Positions 28,356 through 40,322 are shown, numbered from the stretch's first letter. The stretch is 64,000 nt of DNA from Podarcis raffonei (GCF_027172205.1 NC_070614.1:38756001-38820000), one strand, 5' to 3'. Made by a program: numbers and translations. The notes: generated by a model from the sequence alone, not told the origin.

Positions 28356-28404
28356 ATGTCTACATTTTACACAGCACAGAACCACTGAAATTAATAAGCA
28401 TGAC

Positions 28405-28605
28405 TACGGCTGCATAGATGCTATAGCTTTAAAGCACATTCAAATCACATTCTCCCCCACCCTCAAATAATTCTGGACACGGTAGTTTGTTAAGGGTTGA
28501 TGGAATTTGTGAGGGGTCGACAACAGTGCCCAGAATTCTTTGAGGGAAAGAATGAGCTTCAAATGTGCTTTAAATGTATAGTATTTATGCAGCCATTGTT
28601 TTCAA
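28405..28605. repeat. hAT-like palindromic MITE (catttaaagc family)
   Basis: TTTAAAGCACATTC at the left and GTGCTTTAAATGTATAG at the right, with AGAATTCTTTGAGGG in the core. Confidence 0.55.
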
Positions 28606-28667
28606 TAGGTCTACTCTGAGTAAAACCAAGTTGAATATCGCCCTTGGTGTGGATGTGATCACAAGAT

Positions 28668-28700
28668 CACACACACACACACACACACACAGAGAGAGAG
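28668..28700 (+). repeat. (CA)n(GA)n microsatellite
   Basis: About eleven CA units are followed by GA units. Confidence 0.9.
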
Positions 28701-29559
28701 GCTGCCCCGCCTTGTGCTGCTCACTAATTCTGCCTACCCTCAACTTCTTCCCATTACACCTCACCCAGTCCCCCACTCTCCCTGTTCCCTCACAACTCCT
28801 TCAGTGCTCCTTTGTGTCTCTCCATCCCTGCTTTATTCAAACCTCTGCTGTTGTTTAACACCGTCGTCTTAAAACCTGCCTTCTCTTTCACTTCCGTCCC
28901 CTTTCCTGACTTTATGACAATTCAGGATTGTAACACAGCGCTACAAATGCTCCAATGGAGACTGCATGATGACAGCCTTATATTTTTATGTGTATAGGAA
29001 GATATCTCCTTTATGGTTAAGTTTTACTGTGTCTTCTAAAGACATTTGCAACCGCATTGCACATCTCCCTTTCCACTGCATGTTCTCCTCAAGTCAAAGG
29101 CAGCTCCCCACCCCTCTCAGGCATCATAGGTGTATGGGCATATTGGCAACATCAGGAGTTAATAATACCACAGGGCTCAGAGAAACAAGCCATGCCAGTT
29201 GGACCTGACCAGAGGCCTCCTCCCACACTTGACACAATAAGCAACACCCCAGGAGTGAAAGGCTCCTCATTGTTTGTAGAACTGGGTTCTGAGGCACATC
29301 ATGTGCCAAACGAAAATGACTCATGCGTACTTGTGACAATTGAAGTAATCCAAGCAGGTGTCCCAAACACCTGCCCACAGGTCTTGCTGTGTGATTTACT
29401 GATTTAGCTTTGCCATAATTCAGAAGAGAACAAGGCTCCGACACCGTTAATAGTTGTGCAAAAAAGAAGGGGTTTCGGGTGTGGCTTGAAATGATGCAAG
29501 CTCTTTTTCTACGCAATCCCTAAAGGCGCAGGAGCTCTTCCCTTTATGTATTCTGTTAC
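28701..29559. other. No gene recognised
   Basis: Open frames of 116 and 130 codons on opposite strands overlap each other and show no family that I recognise. Confidence 0.4.
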
Positions 29560-29965
29560 TGTACCCAGAATCCTGTATGTGCAGGTGTGGATAGAAGAAG
29601 TCCCAGCGAAAGAAGAATGGATTTTAAAGTTAATGGACTATGCAGAGATGGCGAAGTTGACAGTAACAATAAAAGATAAAAAAGAGGAGAACTTCGTTGA
29701 GGAGTGCATTCCCCCTTTGGCGCCACCCCCAACCCCAACCCCGCTTCAATAGAAATCGCGAGCAGGATTTGAATAATAGGCAAGGGAAGTAATGATTGTA
29801 ATATAAGTTATAATACATTAGAAAATAAATGGCAGTTTATCTGCTGAAGTTATGGCAGCAGATAAAGGAATACAAACAGGAACATCACGGGCGTAAGGAT
29901 GGGAAGTCAAAATGTAAGAAATTATTATACTGAAAGTGAGTTGAATAAATATCAAATGTTGTGTA
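29560..29965 (+). mobile_element. L1 LINE 3' end
   Basis: Translation gives an L1 ORF2 C-terminus (KEEWILKLMDYAEMAKLTV) followed by an AT-rich 3' untranslated region. It is 5'-truncated. Confidence 0.7.
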
Positions 29966-29971
29966 AAAGAC

Positions 29972-30217
29972 TACAGTGGTACCTTGGGTTAAGTACTCAA
30001 TTCGTTCTGAATGTCTGTACTTAACCTGAAACTGTTCTTAACCTGAGGTACCACTTTAGCTAATGGGGCCTCCTGCTGCCGCCACACTGCCAGAGCACGA
30101 TTTCTGTTCTCATCCCGAAGTAAAGTTCTTAACCTGAAGCACTATTTCTGGGTTAGCGGAGTCTGTAACCTGAAGTGTATGTAACCTGAAGCGTATGTAA
30201 CCCGAGGTACCACTGTA
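29972..30217 (-). mobile_element. Tigger-like MITE (gtggtacc family)
   Basis: Full-length copy directly after the L1 3' end, TA-flanked. Confidence 0.87.
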
Positions 30218-30351
30218 ATATTATTCATTATATGTCAACCCCACTCTTCCTCCAAAGGAGCTCAAGGTAGCATCAGACACAACAACCAAGTTATTGGTTT
30301 ACTCTTATCTCAGGGTAACATTCATCTGCGTAAGCAAGTTCTATTTATTTA

Positions 30352-30353
<2 letters not shown>

Positions 30354-30403
<50 letters not shown>

Positions 30404-30404
30404 T
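30354..30404 (+). repeat. (TTA)n microsatellite
   Basis: About sixteen TTA units, probably the tail of the diverged CORE-SINE/L2-like repeat that precedes it (30237-30340). Confidence 0.92.
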
Positions 30405-30534
30405 TCAAAGTGAATAATACACACCAGACAAAGGGCATTTCGTTATTTAAAGTAAACAAAACTTGTGGAAATTAAATAAATGCATTTGCTATATTAACCC
30501 CATACAGAAGGTTGGGGGGGGTAGTTCAAGAGGC

Positions 30535-30725
30535 TACCTCCACATCCATACATTTAAAGCCCATTTATACCACTTTTAATAGTCATGGCTTCCTCCAAAG
30601 TACCCTTAGAACTATAGTCGTAGGTGCTGACCTACAACTTTCAGCATGTTTAATAAACAGTTCCCAGAATTCGCCATGTGGTGTAAGAGTGCTTTCAATA
30701 CATGGTGTGGCTATGACCAGTCTAG
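30535..30725. repeat. hAT-like palindromic MITE (catttaaagc family)
   Basis: TACATTTAAAGCCCATTTAT at the left, AGTTCCCAGAATTCGCC in the core. Diverged. Confidence 0.45.
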
Positions 30726-31369
30726 GACCATCTAGCTGTATGTGATGAGCCTTGAGGAGTTTGCAGGCTGGGCATGAAGCATTAGCCATGCCCTGTTTCC
30801 ACACTTAGAAATATTTTTGTCCCCACAGGAAGCCTTGGAGGTGACCTAGTGAGTTTTGTGGTTGAGCGAGGAATTGGAACTGGAGTGGTCCCAATCCTAG
30901 TCTGACACACTGAGCGTTACACCACAGTAGTAGCTCATCAGCTAAGGACCAACAGACAAGACAGTTGACACCATTCTCTGCTCCAGCATTGCCTTCTTCC
31001 AATCTGTCTCTTGTTGGAGTAATTTTGTTGGGTTGTTGCACCAGATGCGATTGGATCATTCATTGATTCCCAACAAAAGCCACTTGCCCAGAAAGGGAGG
31101 TTGCTATTATGTCTCTGTATGAGTCACTGTTCTTCTGATCTTGCCTTCTTCCACACCCAGGACAGTAATTCACATAGAAACACAGAGCTCCTCTCAGGAC
31201 AGGTAATTTGTATTCTTTTGCCTTCAATGGATGTAAGGGGAACGTGTGCCCTTAAATTTAATTCAAAAGTATTCTTCGCTAAATGATGTTTGGGAAACAC
31301 TTGTTTCCCAAATAGTGGTAGTGGTGGTGATTATGATGGTGATTTAAAGGTAACTAATCCATCTGCAAG
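30726..31369. other. No gene recognised
   Basis: No coding or RNA signal that I can support. Confidence 0.45.
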
Positions 31370-32108
31370 GGACGTGGGTGGCGCTGTGGGTAAAACCTCA
31401 GTGCCTGATGTTGGGATATTTCCGTTCCACCTTAAAAGGGAGTAGGCTTTGTGAATCACAGAGTCTGCGTATTTCCTGTTCACAGGATGTTTATGTTTCC
31501 TTCTTGTTGCCTGAACATACCGATGCAGGCGGTCGTGGTTTCTTTGTTCTGACCAACGCTGAATAAACTTAGAAAAATGCTCTCCTGCTGTGCATCTTTT
31601 GCTGTGTGAATTCTTTTGCTGTGATAGAATTCTGCTGTGCACCAGCCTAAGAATGTGGCAATCTATTCTTGAGGCTTCGTGTCGCTAATTGCTGATACTG
31701 CGTGTCTACAGAGGTCGATGGATCGTCCGGCAGCCGGCTTGGGGGCTCAGATGGACTTTGTCTCCCTGGCAGTATCCCAACACCTAGGACTTGCTGATTG
31801 TATGGTCGGCGGTTCGAATCCCTGCGGCGGGGTGAGCTCCCGTCGTTCGGTCCCAGCTCCTGCCCACCTAGCAGTTCGAAAGCACTCTTAAGTGCAAGTA
31901 GATAAATAGGTACCGCTTTATAGCGGGAAGGTAAACGGCATTTCCATGTGCTGCGCTGGTGCTGGCTCGCCAGTGCAGCTTCGTCACACTGGCCACATGA
32001 CCTGGAAGTGTCTTCGGATGGCGCCAGCTCACGGCCTATAGAGTGAGATGAGCACGCAACCCTAGAGTCGGACACGACTGGCCTGTACGGGCAGGGGTAC
32101 CTTTACCT
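31370..32108 (+). mobile_element. Sauria-type SINE, split by an LTR
   Basis: The head (GGGACGTGGGTGGCGCTGTG) ends at about 31408 and the body resumes at 31783 with CCTAGGACTTGCTGATTG, running to AGTCGGACACGACTGGCC and CCTTTACCTA. The body differs from the other Sauria copies, which suggests another subfamily. Confidence 0.8.
31409..31782 (+). mobile_element. Solitary LTR inserted in a Sauria SINE
   Basis: It has perfect 10-bp terminal inverted repeats, TGTTGGGATA and TATCCCAACA, and an AATAAA signal near 31562. At 374 bp it has no internal region, so it is a solo LTR fossil younger than the SINE it splits. The flanking duplication is diverged. Confidence 0.78.
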
Positions 32109-32882
32109 AATCCATCTGCACATTTGGGTGAGGAGCAGTTTTCTTTTGCTACAGATTTGGGGATTTACAGAAAGTTCTAGGTCTGCAGGGTAGAGAGGGG
32201 AAGGGATAATTTTCCACACAAAGCCATCTACTTCTTCAATTATAAACCACTGCACATCTAAAGCAACCAGGTAACTTGGTCTCCCTGAACGCTGCTCCCT
32301 GGAGAAATTAGGAGCTAACCTACAGTAGTCAAAATAAACACACGAGCTCTATTTTTGTCTTTGCCGGCTCCAGAGCACAGCTCTCAAACTTGCTTGAGGA
32401 AAAAAGATAATTAAACTCAAGGAGACTGCAAGATGCCTAGATATGCTAGCTTCTTCTCCTAGCCCCAGGGACTGGACAGTTACACAGGTAACGGTTGGCC
32501 CTTTTCAATAGTCCGGAGTCTGAACCCAGTGGTACACAAATACCCCTTGCTCAAAGCAGACCAGGTGCCCATTGCACAGATGCCACACTGAGGTGTCCAA
32601 GGCAGCGTACCAAATAAATAGCACAGGCAATGTTTTGGAAGAAAGTAGGTGAAAGTTCCACCCAATGTGATGATAGGGTCCCAGTTAATCTGTATGGGTC
32701 GCTGGGTGTGGAAGGGACGCCTCATTTGTTTACAATTGAGAGGACAGTGTGTCAATTTCCTGAACTAATTGTTCAGTTGTCCTTATTGACATCCCTCTTC
32801 ATCAACCCAGCAGGTGTGCATTAAGCCAGAGGTGGCCCTCCAGATGTTGATGGACTTCCAGCACCCCAGCCAATGTTGCCAA
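32109..32882. other. No gene recognised
   Basis: Intergenic; nothing that I can classify. Confidence 0.45.
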
Positions 32883-32980
32883 TACAGTGGTACCTCGGGT
32901 TACATACGCTTCAGGTTACATGCGCTTCAGGTTACACACTCCGCTAACCCAGAAATAGTACCTCGGGTTAAGAACTTTGC
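32883..32980 (+). mobile_element. Truncated Tigger-like MITE
   Basis: The left end of the gtggtacc family is present to AGAACTTTGC; the right part is missing. Confidence 0.8.
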
Positions 32981-33704
32981 AAAACAGTGGTCAGTATATT
33001 GTTGTGCAACAGATCCCCACAAGAGTAAGAACCCCGAGTGTGGGGTGACAACCTCTTTTAGAACTTCCCTCTTTCCCCCAGAATACACTTTGAGCAGCAT
33101 CATTGATGCATCATCACTAGCATGTCACAAATAGGGAGGGGTATTCAAGGGTTACACAAGTTCAACATTAGGGCACTTTCTGAAGAAGGGTGCATGCCCA
33201 CAAAAGCTCATACCAATAACAAATGTAGTTGGTCTCTAAGGTGCTACTGGAAGGATCTTTTTTTATTTTGTTTCGATTAGGTCACTTTATCAGAAACCTT
33301 TCCCAACACCTCTTAAGTACCTATCACGGAAAGAACAATAAAACTCTTTACATATCCTTTCCCTTAGGACATTTCTGGAGATGGGCTTTCAGAACACCTG
33401 ACTTGCTAAACTGCCTCTGGGGATGTCTACTGTTGCCCCCTTGGTCACTCCCTGGGTGGGGTGCCGTGTATGTACTCTCACGCTTGGGGAGTTATGGCGG
33501 GATGCCCTGTTCCTGCTGCCTACTTGACTTCCTGCTTCTGGGTTCATGGAGGGAGGTGGAGCCCAAATTCTTCGAGGGTTAAAATGGCCTTGGAATGAGG
33601 AGAGTCGGTTACAGTATGGATTTTCTACGAATTCATAATGCTAGGTATCCTCCCTGAGCTGTCAAGTCAAAAGGACACATTCAGGCATGATATTAGTAAC
33701 ATTG

Positions 33705-33927
33705 TACAGTGGTACCTTAGGTTAAGAACTTAATTCGTTCTGGAGGTCCGTTCTTAACCTGAAACTGTTCTTAACCTGAGGTACCATTTTAGCTAATGGG
33801 GCCGCCGCGCCTCCGCCACTGTGCAATTTCTGTTCTCATCCTGAGGTAAAGTTCTTAACCTGAGGTACTATTTCTGGGTTAGCGGAGTCTGTAACCTGAA
33901 GCGTCTGTAACACGAGGTACCACTGTA
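33705..33927 (-). mobile_element. Tigger-like MITE (gtggtacc family)
   Basis: Full-length and TA-flanked; the central GC-rich part is slightly shortened. Confidence 0.87.
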
Positions 33928-33974
33928 ATAACTATAAAGATGTGGGGGGCCCCCATCATTTCCGTAACACTCCC

Positions 33975-34600
33975 TTACGCTGAGTCAGGCCATTGGCCCA
34001 AACAGTCCAGCATCCTGTTCTCACAGTGGCCAACCAAATGCCTGTGTGAAACCTGTGAGCAGAAGCAGAGCCCAAGATCAGTCTCGCCTCATGTGGTTTC
34101 TCACAACTGGTGTTCAGAAGCATTTACTGCCTCTGACCACAGAGGCAGGGCATCGGCCTCATGGCTAGTAGTCACTGGCAGCCCACTCCTCCCTTGCCTA
34201 ATCTTCTTTTAAAGCTGTCACTTCCTTCTGTGGGAGCAAGTTCCATAGTTTAAGGATGTGCTGTGTGAAGGGCTTCCTTTTATCACTCCTTGGATGTTCA
34301 CAAGCTCAGTTGTCATGAGAGAGGGAGGAAAACTTTTCTCTACCCGCTTCCTCCATGCCATGCAAAATTTCGCAACCTTCTGTGGTGGCACCTCTTACTC
34401 TCCTTTTCTCAGTCTAAACGAAAGTCTGCAAACACTGCAAACCTTTCTTCACAGAGGACCTGCTCCACCCTCTCATTCATTTTGGTTGCCGTTTTTCTGA
34501 ACCTTTTCCAACTCTACAATATCCTCTCTGAGGTTAGGCAACCAGAACTGCTTTCCAAATGTGGTCATGCCACAGATTTGTATTTGAGATATCTGCCCTT
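33975..34600 (-). mobile_element. CR1-clade LINE 3' end, long copy
   Basis: The minus strand carries the C-terminal reverse-transcriptase remnant and 3' untranslated region of the family first seen at 105-335, with the tail phrase CCAGCATCCTGTTCTCACAG near 34009. Decayed. Confidence 0.65.
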
Positions 34601-34666
34601 TTCTCACCTGCCTTTCCATCTCATCCCCCCCCCCACACGTGTTTTTCTTTCCTCCATCTTCTTGTA

Positions 34667-34912
34667 CACAGTGGTACCTCAGGTTACAGACGCTTTAGGT
34701 TACAGACGCTTCAGGTTACAGACTCCGCTAACCCAGAAATAGTACCTCAGGTTAAGAACTTTGCTTCAGGATGAGAACAGAAATCGTGCTCTGGTGGCGC
34801 GGTGGCAACGGGAGGCCCCATTAGCTAAAGTGGTGCTTCAGGTTAAGAACAGTTTCAGGTTAAGAACGGACCTCCAGAACAAATTAAGTTCTTAACCTGA
34901 GGTACTACTGTA
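34667..34912 (+). mobile_element. Tigger-like MITE (gtggtacc family)
   Basis: Full-length copy, just beyond the CR1 remnant. Confidence 0.87.
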
Positions 34913-35900
34913 TTTTCTTCTTCTTCTATTTCTTCTCTCGCCACCCTTGCTTTTCTCTCTTCCTCCTTTCCGCATGTTCCTTGTTCCCCCTTTTAGTTTT
35001 TTTTTAGTGCTACCTGCCTCCCCCCCTTTAAATCCTACCTTTTCCTCTAAGGAGCTCAAGGTGGCTTACCTGGTTCTCCCCCATCTTATTTAATCCCCAC
35101 AACAACCCTCTTGTGAGGTGGGTTAGGCTGTGAGGCAGTAACTGGTCCAAGGTCACCCAGCAAACCTCATGACAGAATAGGGAGGTGAACCATGGCCACC
35201 CAGCTCCTAGTTTACCAAAGGTGCGCTAAGAGGAAGGCACGCTTAGCAAACCCTCACCATGATCAGCTCCCACCCAGAAACCTATCTCCCTACTGTGGAA
35301 GGACTCACTGTTAAAACCATGTTCATGTTCACTCAGCTATGAGTGATCGCCAAAGAAGACGTAGTCCAGCACTCTAGCCACTGCACCCCATTGTCTCTCA
35401 TCGTTCCTTCACACATTCTTGTCTTCTTCCCCTTCATGCCTCCCCCCATCTCACTTCCTTTCCCCTCCTGCTTGACACTCCTCCAGTCTGCAAACATACA
35501 AACTCACATATTACCTTGCAAACTTCTTACCTATACTGTATCTATACCAACCAGCAAGAGATGAACAGGAGCAAGACAGGACAGGCATATCACAAAGGGC
35601 TACCCCGGGGCAGGTGCCTGCTGCTTGCTTACACCCGCCCTTCCCTCTCTCGTGCATACCCTAATTTCCGCAGAAATCTCTGCACATCCTCTCCCCATCC
35701 TTGTTTTATCCGACCTTCTCCCGCTTCCTTAAGATTACGCACCTTCCCAATCTCTCCTTTCTCTGCTTCTTCGCTTCTCTGCTTCTTCCCAGGAGCCGCA
35801 GGGTTAAGCAGCAGGGCCTCTCCTTTTGCTTTTATTCTCCTCCTCAAGCACTGGCAAACCTGCCCTCCCTCATGGTTGCGCAGGCTTCTGTGTCACCTCT
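34913..35900 (+). repeat. Pyrimidine-rich tract with an embedded SINE-like repeat
   Basis: Long C/T-rich runs cover 34913-35040 and 35390-35860. Between them, about 35035-35215, is a reverse copy of the tRNA/CORE-SINE-like repeat (GAGCTCAAGGTGGCTTACC, CCAAGGTCACCCAGC). Open frames on the + strand here (142 and 108 codons) reflect the biased composition. Confidence 0.5.
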
Positions 35901-36655
35901 TCTCTCTACTCACCTGGACTGCGGACAACTGTTCCTGCAGTTGATCCCCAGGGTTGTCACGGTTCCAGGGTTGTCCCTAAGGGGTTGTGGTCGGCTGACT
36001 CACTTCAAAGGGTGTTGCAAAATGTGAGGCAGGGTTGGGCATCTTAGCATCTTGTTGAGAGATCAGAAAACTACCCACGCCAGAGACTGCACATGGGAGA
36101 TCTCGCTGTGTTTCCACACTCCAGAATCCAGCCGTGGGGAGACTGAATAGGAGTCCTTTTTATTTATTTATTTGTAAGGTAGAGAAGCGAAGCTCCCGTT
36201 TGTGAAATAAGAAGAGGCTCAGCTCTTTCTTCCGGGATTAATTGTGCAGAGCTCCTAATTATGCTGGGCCTGTGCCAAATTCTCTTCCTTTCTTTGAATA
36301 AATATATTAGAGAGGGGAATGGATTTTGGCTCCTGGTCCCTTCCACTGGGATTAATCTGGAGCCACACTTGATTGCAATGTGTTGCAATATCAGTTTCTT
36401 CTTTTCGCATAAGGAAATAAATTGTAATAAATCCTGATTGCAAATGGGTTCACTGCCATATTCCTTTTTTAGTGACATCAAGGGTATATAACCGTGAATT
36501 GAAGTGTTCGAACTGCCATTATGATCACGAACCCAGAGGATACCTTACACTTTTGGTGCATTTGCTGGACTGCAAATCAGTTATCAAAAATTAGAAATGT
36601 TATGTATAAATGTCTCACACTCATCAGCTATAGGCTTAAAAGTTCGTCCAACATC

Positions 36656-36842
36656 ATCGCTTCTCGGCCTTTTGGCTAAGATCAAGTGTAGTATCTGTTC
36701 TTATCAGTTTAATATCTGATACATCCTCTATTTGAGGACTATATATTAAATGGATTTTTGGAATTGGGAGATGGAATAGGGGCTTGCTCCATCCACTCCA
36801 TGCATCGACCTGGTATTGCAGTACTTCCAGGAACGGTGCACC
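36656..36842 (+). pseudogene. U2 snRNA retropseudogene
   Basis: It covers U2 snRNA from its 5' end (ATCGCTTCTCGGCCTTTTGG) to the terminal GGTGCACC, 187 nt, with only scattered substitutions and an intact branch-site recognition segment (GTGTAGTATCTGTTC). An A17 run follows, and AAGTTCGTCCAACATC / GTTCGTCCATCATC flank the copy as target-site duplications. It therefore arose by LINE-mediated retrotransposition. No proximal or distal snRNA promoter element is evident upstream, so it is unlikely to be expressed as U2. Confidence 0.93.
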
Positions 36843-36873
36843 AAAAAAAAAAAAAAAAAGTTCGTCCATCATC

Positions 36874-37620
36874 TTTAAAATATTTAGGAAAATTAATTCC
36901 CCCCAAATCTTGAATTGGCTTATCACAATAAAGTATTAACCCCATATCAAAACTGTAAAACAAACACTGATAAACTGGGACAAATTGAAACTTCCATGGC
37001 TCAGGAAAAAAATGTCACAACAAGAATTGTAATTCCCCCGAAATGATTACAAAATTTTGAAGTCATTCCAGCCATGATATCAGCCTAGCAAACCTAGCAA
37101 AAGTTAATGATCACATTTATCCATTGAGGTGGGGAGAAAGCCAGAATCAGGCTTTCCACATTATAGAGTGAAACTTCATAAGGGGCTCTGAGTATCTCAA
37201 ATATTACATATTGCCATGATGCAGCACACACTAAGAATCTAATTGCCATTGCTCAAGGCAATAAAGCTTAGATATGGATAAAAATTGAACACTCGCCAGA
37301 GTGGAGCCATAAAATGGGAAAGTATCACATTTCTGGTGCATAATCCAAAGACAAATGAAAAATTAGATAACCCTTGCCTATTGGCAATTGAAAAAATATG
37401 GAAAAGATGGTATAAAAAATTACATGCACACAAACCCATTTCCCTGCTAATTCCTTTCTTATATCATCCCCATTTTTTATAACCAGGACAACTGTTGACA
37501 TTTTAAACAATGGGAAACAATTGGTTTTAACATAATTTTTGGATCATATGGAAATACCACACTTGTAAAAGATTTGTTTTAAAAAAAAACTTAAGAGGAA
37601 TATCTCATACTGTATATGGA
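36874..37620 (+). mobile_element. Decayed L1-like ORF2 remnant
   Basis: AT-rich; short pieces resemble L1 reverse-transcriptase C-terminal text (NFHGSGKKCHNKN-like, WKRWYKKLHAHKP). Heavily broken. The U2 retrocopy sits at its left edge. Confidence 0.4.
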
Positions 37621-38184
37621 TCCAAACACATCAAGTCCTTCGCTTCATCCCAGAGGCCAACATATAAGCCACACAGAATTTAACTAATTGCAACAAAGGC
37701 TATCAAATGATAAATGTTTATTGTCAGAGGTGTATAAGAGAAACTCTGGCAATCTACTCATAGTTCAAAGCTGTGTCCACACTCCCGTTTATTCCACATC
37801 CAATACACTCCCACCACTGATTTTGGAAGTGTTATACACAAGGTTTGATCTGGAAGTGGTATACACAAGGTTTGATCTGAACCAGCTTTGATCCGAATTC
37901 AGAAAAAGAGCAGGCTAGCTGCATTTTAAGCTGTTAAGATGTACACAGCCAAACTCCATTCTGATTTTGGCGTCACCCCCTCCACCCATGTATCTCACAT
38001 AGTTTGATTTCAAACCGGATGGTGAAATTTGCTGGTTGATAAGCAGATGACACCACCCTCCTGACAATTTTGACCCACAGCAGGCGAGGGAGATACTAAT
38101 CTGGCCGCCTGGCCTGATCCAGTTTCTACCTCAGGTTTAGATCATAGCTCATATAATACTCATATCCTTTCGGCATCATTTCCT

Positions 38185-38258
38185 CAGGTGGGGCAATGGC
38201 TCAGCGCATCTGGCTGTTAATCAGAAGGTTGGTTGTTCAAGGCCACCCTTTGGTTCCT
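38185..38258 (+). pseudogene. tRNA-Asn(GTT)-like remnant
   Basis: GGCAATGGCTCAGCGCATCT, then GGCTGTTAATCAGAAGGTTG, then GTTGTTCAAGGCC: A box, anticodon arm with GTT, and a decayed B box in tRNA-Asn order. Acceptor-stem pairing is poor. It is a tRNA pseudogene or the head of a SINE. Confidence 0.5.
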
Positions 38259-38554
38259 TGAAGAAATGTGTACCTGGGACTCCAGGATTTGGGTGCCTCC
38301 AGCACATAGGAAACATAGTGGCCCAGCTGACAAAGGAAATCCGTGTATGTGCTGAAAGGCACCCCAAAATTCCTAGCCCCTATCATGGAACTATGCACTA
38401 AATGTAACATTCAGAAGCCAGCGGGATAAACTTTCTGTTTCCAAGGACATTCTACTGCAAACCTCAAGGCTGTCATTCTGTAATGAAAGACGGTCAAAAG
38501 TGGAGCTGCCAGGGGTGCAAAATTTATGAGCAAGAATTTATTGGCAATTCTGGG

Positions 38555-39536
38555 TAGCCACAGGGTTCTGTCTTGGGCCCGGTCTTATTCAACATCTTTA
38601 TCAACGACTTGGATGATGGACTCAAGGGCATCCTGATCAAATTTGCAGATGACACCAAACTGGGAGGGGTGGCTAACACCCCAGAGGACAGGAACACACT
38701 TCAAAACGACCTTGACAGATTAGAGAACTGGGCCAAAACAAACAAGATGAATTTTAACAGGGAGAAATGTAAAGTATTGCACTTGGGCAAAAAAAATGAG
38801 AGGCACAAATACAAGATGGGTGACACCTGGCTTGAGAGCACTACATGTGAAAAGGATCTAGGAGTCTTGGTTGACCACAAACTTGACATGAGCCAACAGT
38901 GTGACGCGGCAGCTAAAAAAGCCAATGCAATTCTGGGCTGCATCAATAGGAGTATAGCATCTAGATCAAGGGAAGTAATAGTGCCACTGTATTCTGCTCT
39001 GGTCAGACCTCACCTGGAGTACTGTGTCCAGTTCTGGGCACCACAGTTCAAGAAGGACATTGACAAACTGGAACGTGTCCAGAGGAGGGCAACCAAAATG
39101 GTCAAAGGCCTGGAAACGATGCCTTATGAGGAACGGCTAAGGGAGCTGGGCATGTTTAGCCTGGAGAAGAGGAGGTTAAGGGGTGATATGATAGCCATGT
39201 TCAAATATATAAAAGGATGTCACATAGAGGAGGGAGAAAGGTTGTTTTCTGCTGCTCCAGAGAAGCGGACACGGAGCAATGGATCCAAACTACAAGAAAG
39301 AAGATTCCACCTAAACATTAGGAAGAACTTCCTGACAGTAAGAGCTGTTCGACAGTGGAATTTGCTGCCAAGGAGTGTGGTGGAGTCTCCTTCTTTGGAG
39401 GTCTTTAAGCAGAGGCTTGACAACCATATGTCAGGAGTGCTCTGATGGTGTTTCCTGCTTGGCAGGGGGTTGGACTCGATGGCCCTTGTGGTCTCTTCCA
39501 ACTCTATGATTCTATGATTCTATGATTCTATGATTT
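38555..39536 (+). mobile_element. CR1 LINE 3' end with open reverse-transcriptase frame
   Basis: Positions 38573-39445 encode 290 residues without a stop: [18 protein letters not shown], the catalytic FADDTKLGG (the YADD box), [32 protein letters not shown], and a C-terminal domain ending [14 protein letters not shown]. The 3' tail ends in four ATTCTATG-type units. It is 5'-truncated, as is usual for CR1. Intactness suggests a recent insertion. Confidence 0.95.
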
Positions 39537-40067
39537 GGACTCATAAAAACCCTGTAGTGTAGTCCAATGCTGTGATACACAGTGTTTTGTTTGGTTCGGT
39601 TTTGGTTTGTCTTGTTTTGTTTTTAAGGGAAATGCAGTTGGGGGGAAGACATTTTGATGGTAGTATTGGCACTAGGGAGGGGTAGTAGTGGCATTGTTGG
39701 CATCCACTGGTGTTGGTGGATGTTTGCTGCAGGTACAAACAAACACTTATATCAATACTGTATATTCATGTCCAGGCCTGGTGCCAATGGTCAGCCAGGT
39801 CAGGTTCTGGCTGAGAGTCCCACGGACTCAGAAGGGCTCCTCACTGCCCCAGTGTGGCTCACTGCCCTCTTGCCAGGCCCCCAGACAGCTGTCTGAGCAG
39901 TAGGTGGGTGGTGGTGCCGCTTTGGGGTGGGAGCCAAGCTTGGTTTCATTCACAGAATCCACCCACCCATTTAATTCACCCAGAATGCAATGCCCTGGCT
40001 GACATTTATAAAGATGTGTGCTGTGCAGCTATAGAAAACTAACGCTTCCATTAGGTCTATAGGTTGG
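39537..40067. other. No gene recognised
   Basis: Intergenic; overlapping short open frames only. Confidence 0.45.
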
Positions 40068-40322
40068 TGTTATGCACTGAAGTTCTCAGCAGGGGGATAC
40101 TGTAGATAGTTTTCACTCAGGTCCACATATGCAAATAAGGAATTGAAAGTGACGTTCAGTGATTGGATAGTTACAGAAAGTTGTTACTGTTGCTTTGTAG
40201 TTGAGCTCTATATAAGCAGGTTGGCTGAACCCTTCTGCCCAGTTCTGTTCTGGGCCTGTGAATAAACAAGAGCTGTTTGAAGAATCACTGTGTCGTCTGA
40301 TATGTTCACCCACAACTTAACA
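40068..40322 (+). mobile_element. Solitary LTR with 5-bp target-site duplication
   Basis: It starts TGTTATGC and ends ACTTAACA, flanked on both sides by GTTGG. It contains a TATA box (CTCTATATAAGC) and a poly(A) signal (AATAAA near 40261) in LTR order. At 255 bp with no internal region attached, it is a solo LTR fossil; the intact duplication suggests moderate age. Confidence 0.82.

Noticed and set aside
36656-36842. A functional U2 snRNA gene
   Set aside because: Poly(A) tail, target-site duplications and absence of snRNA promoter elements show a retrocopy.
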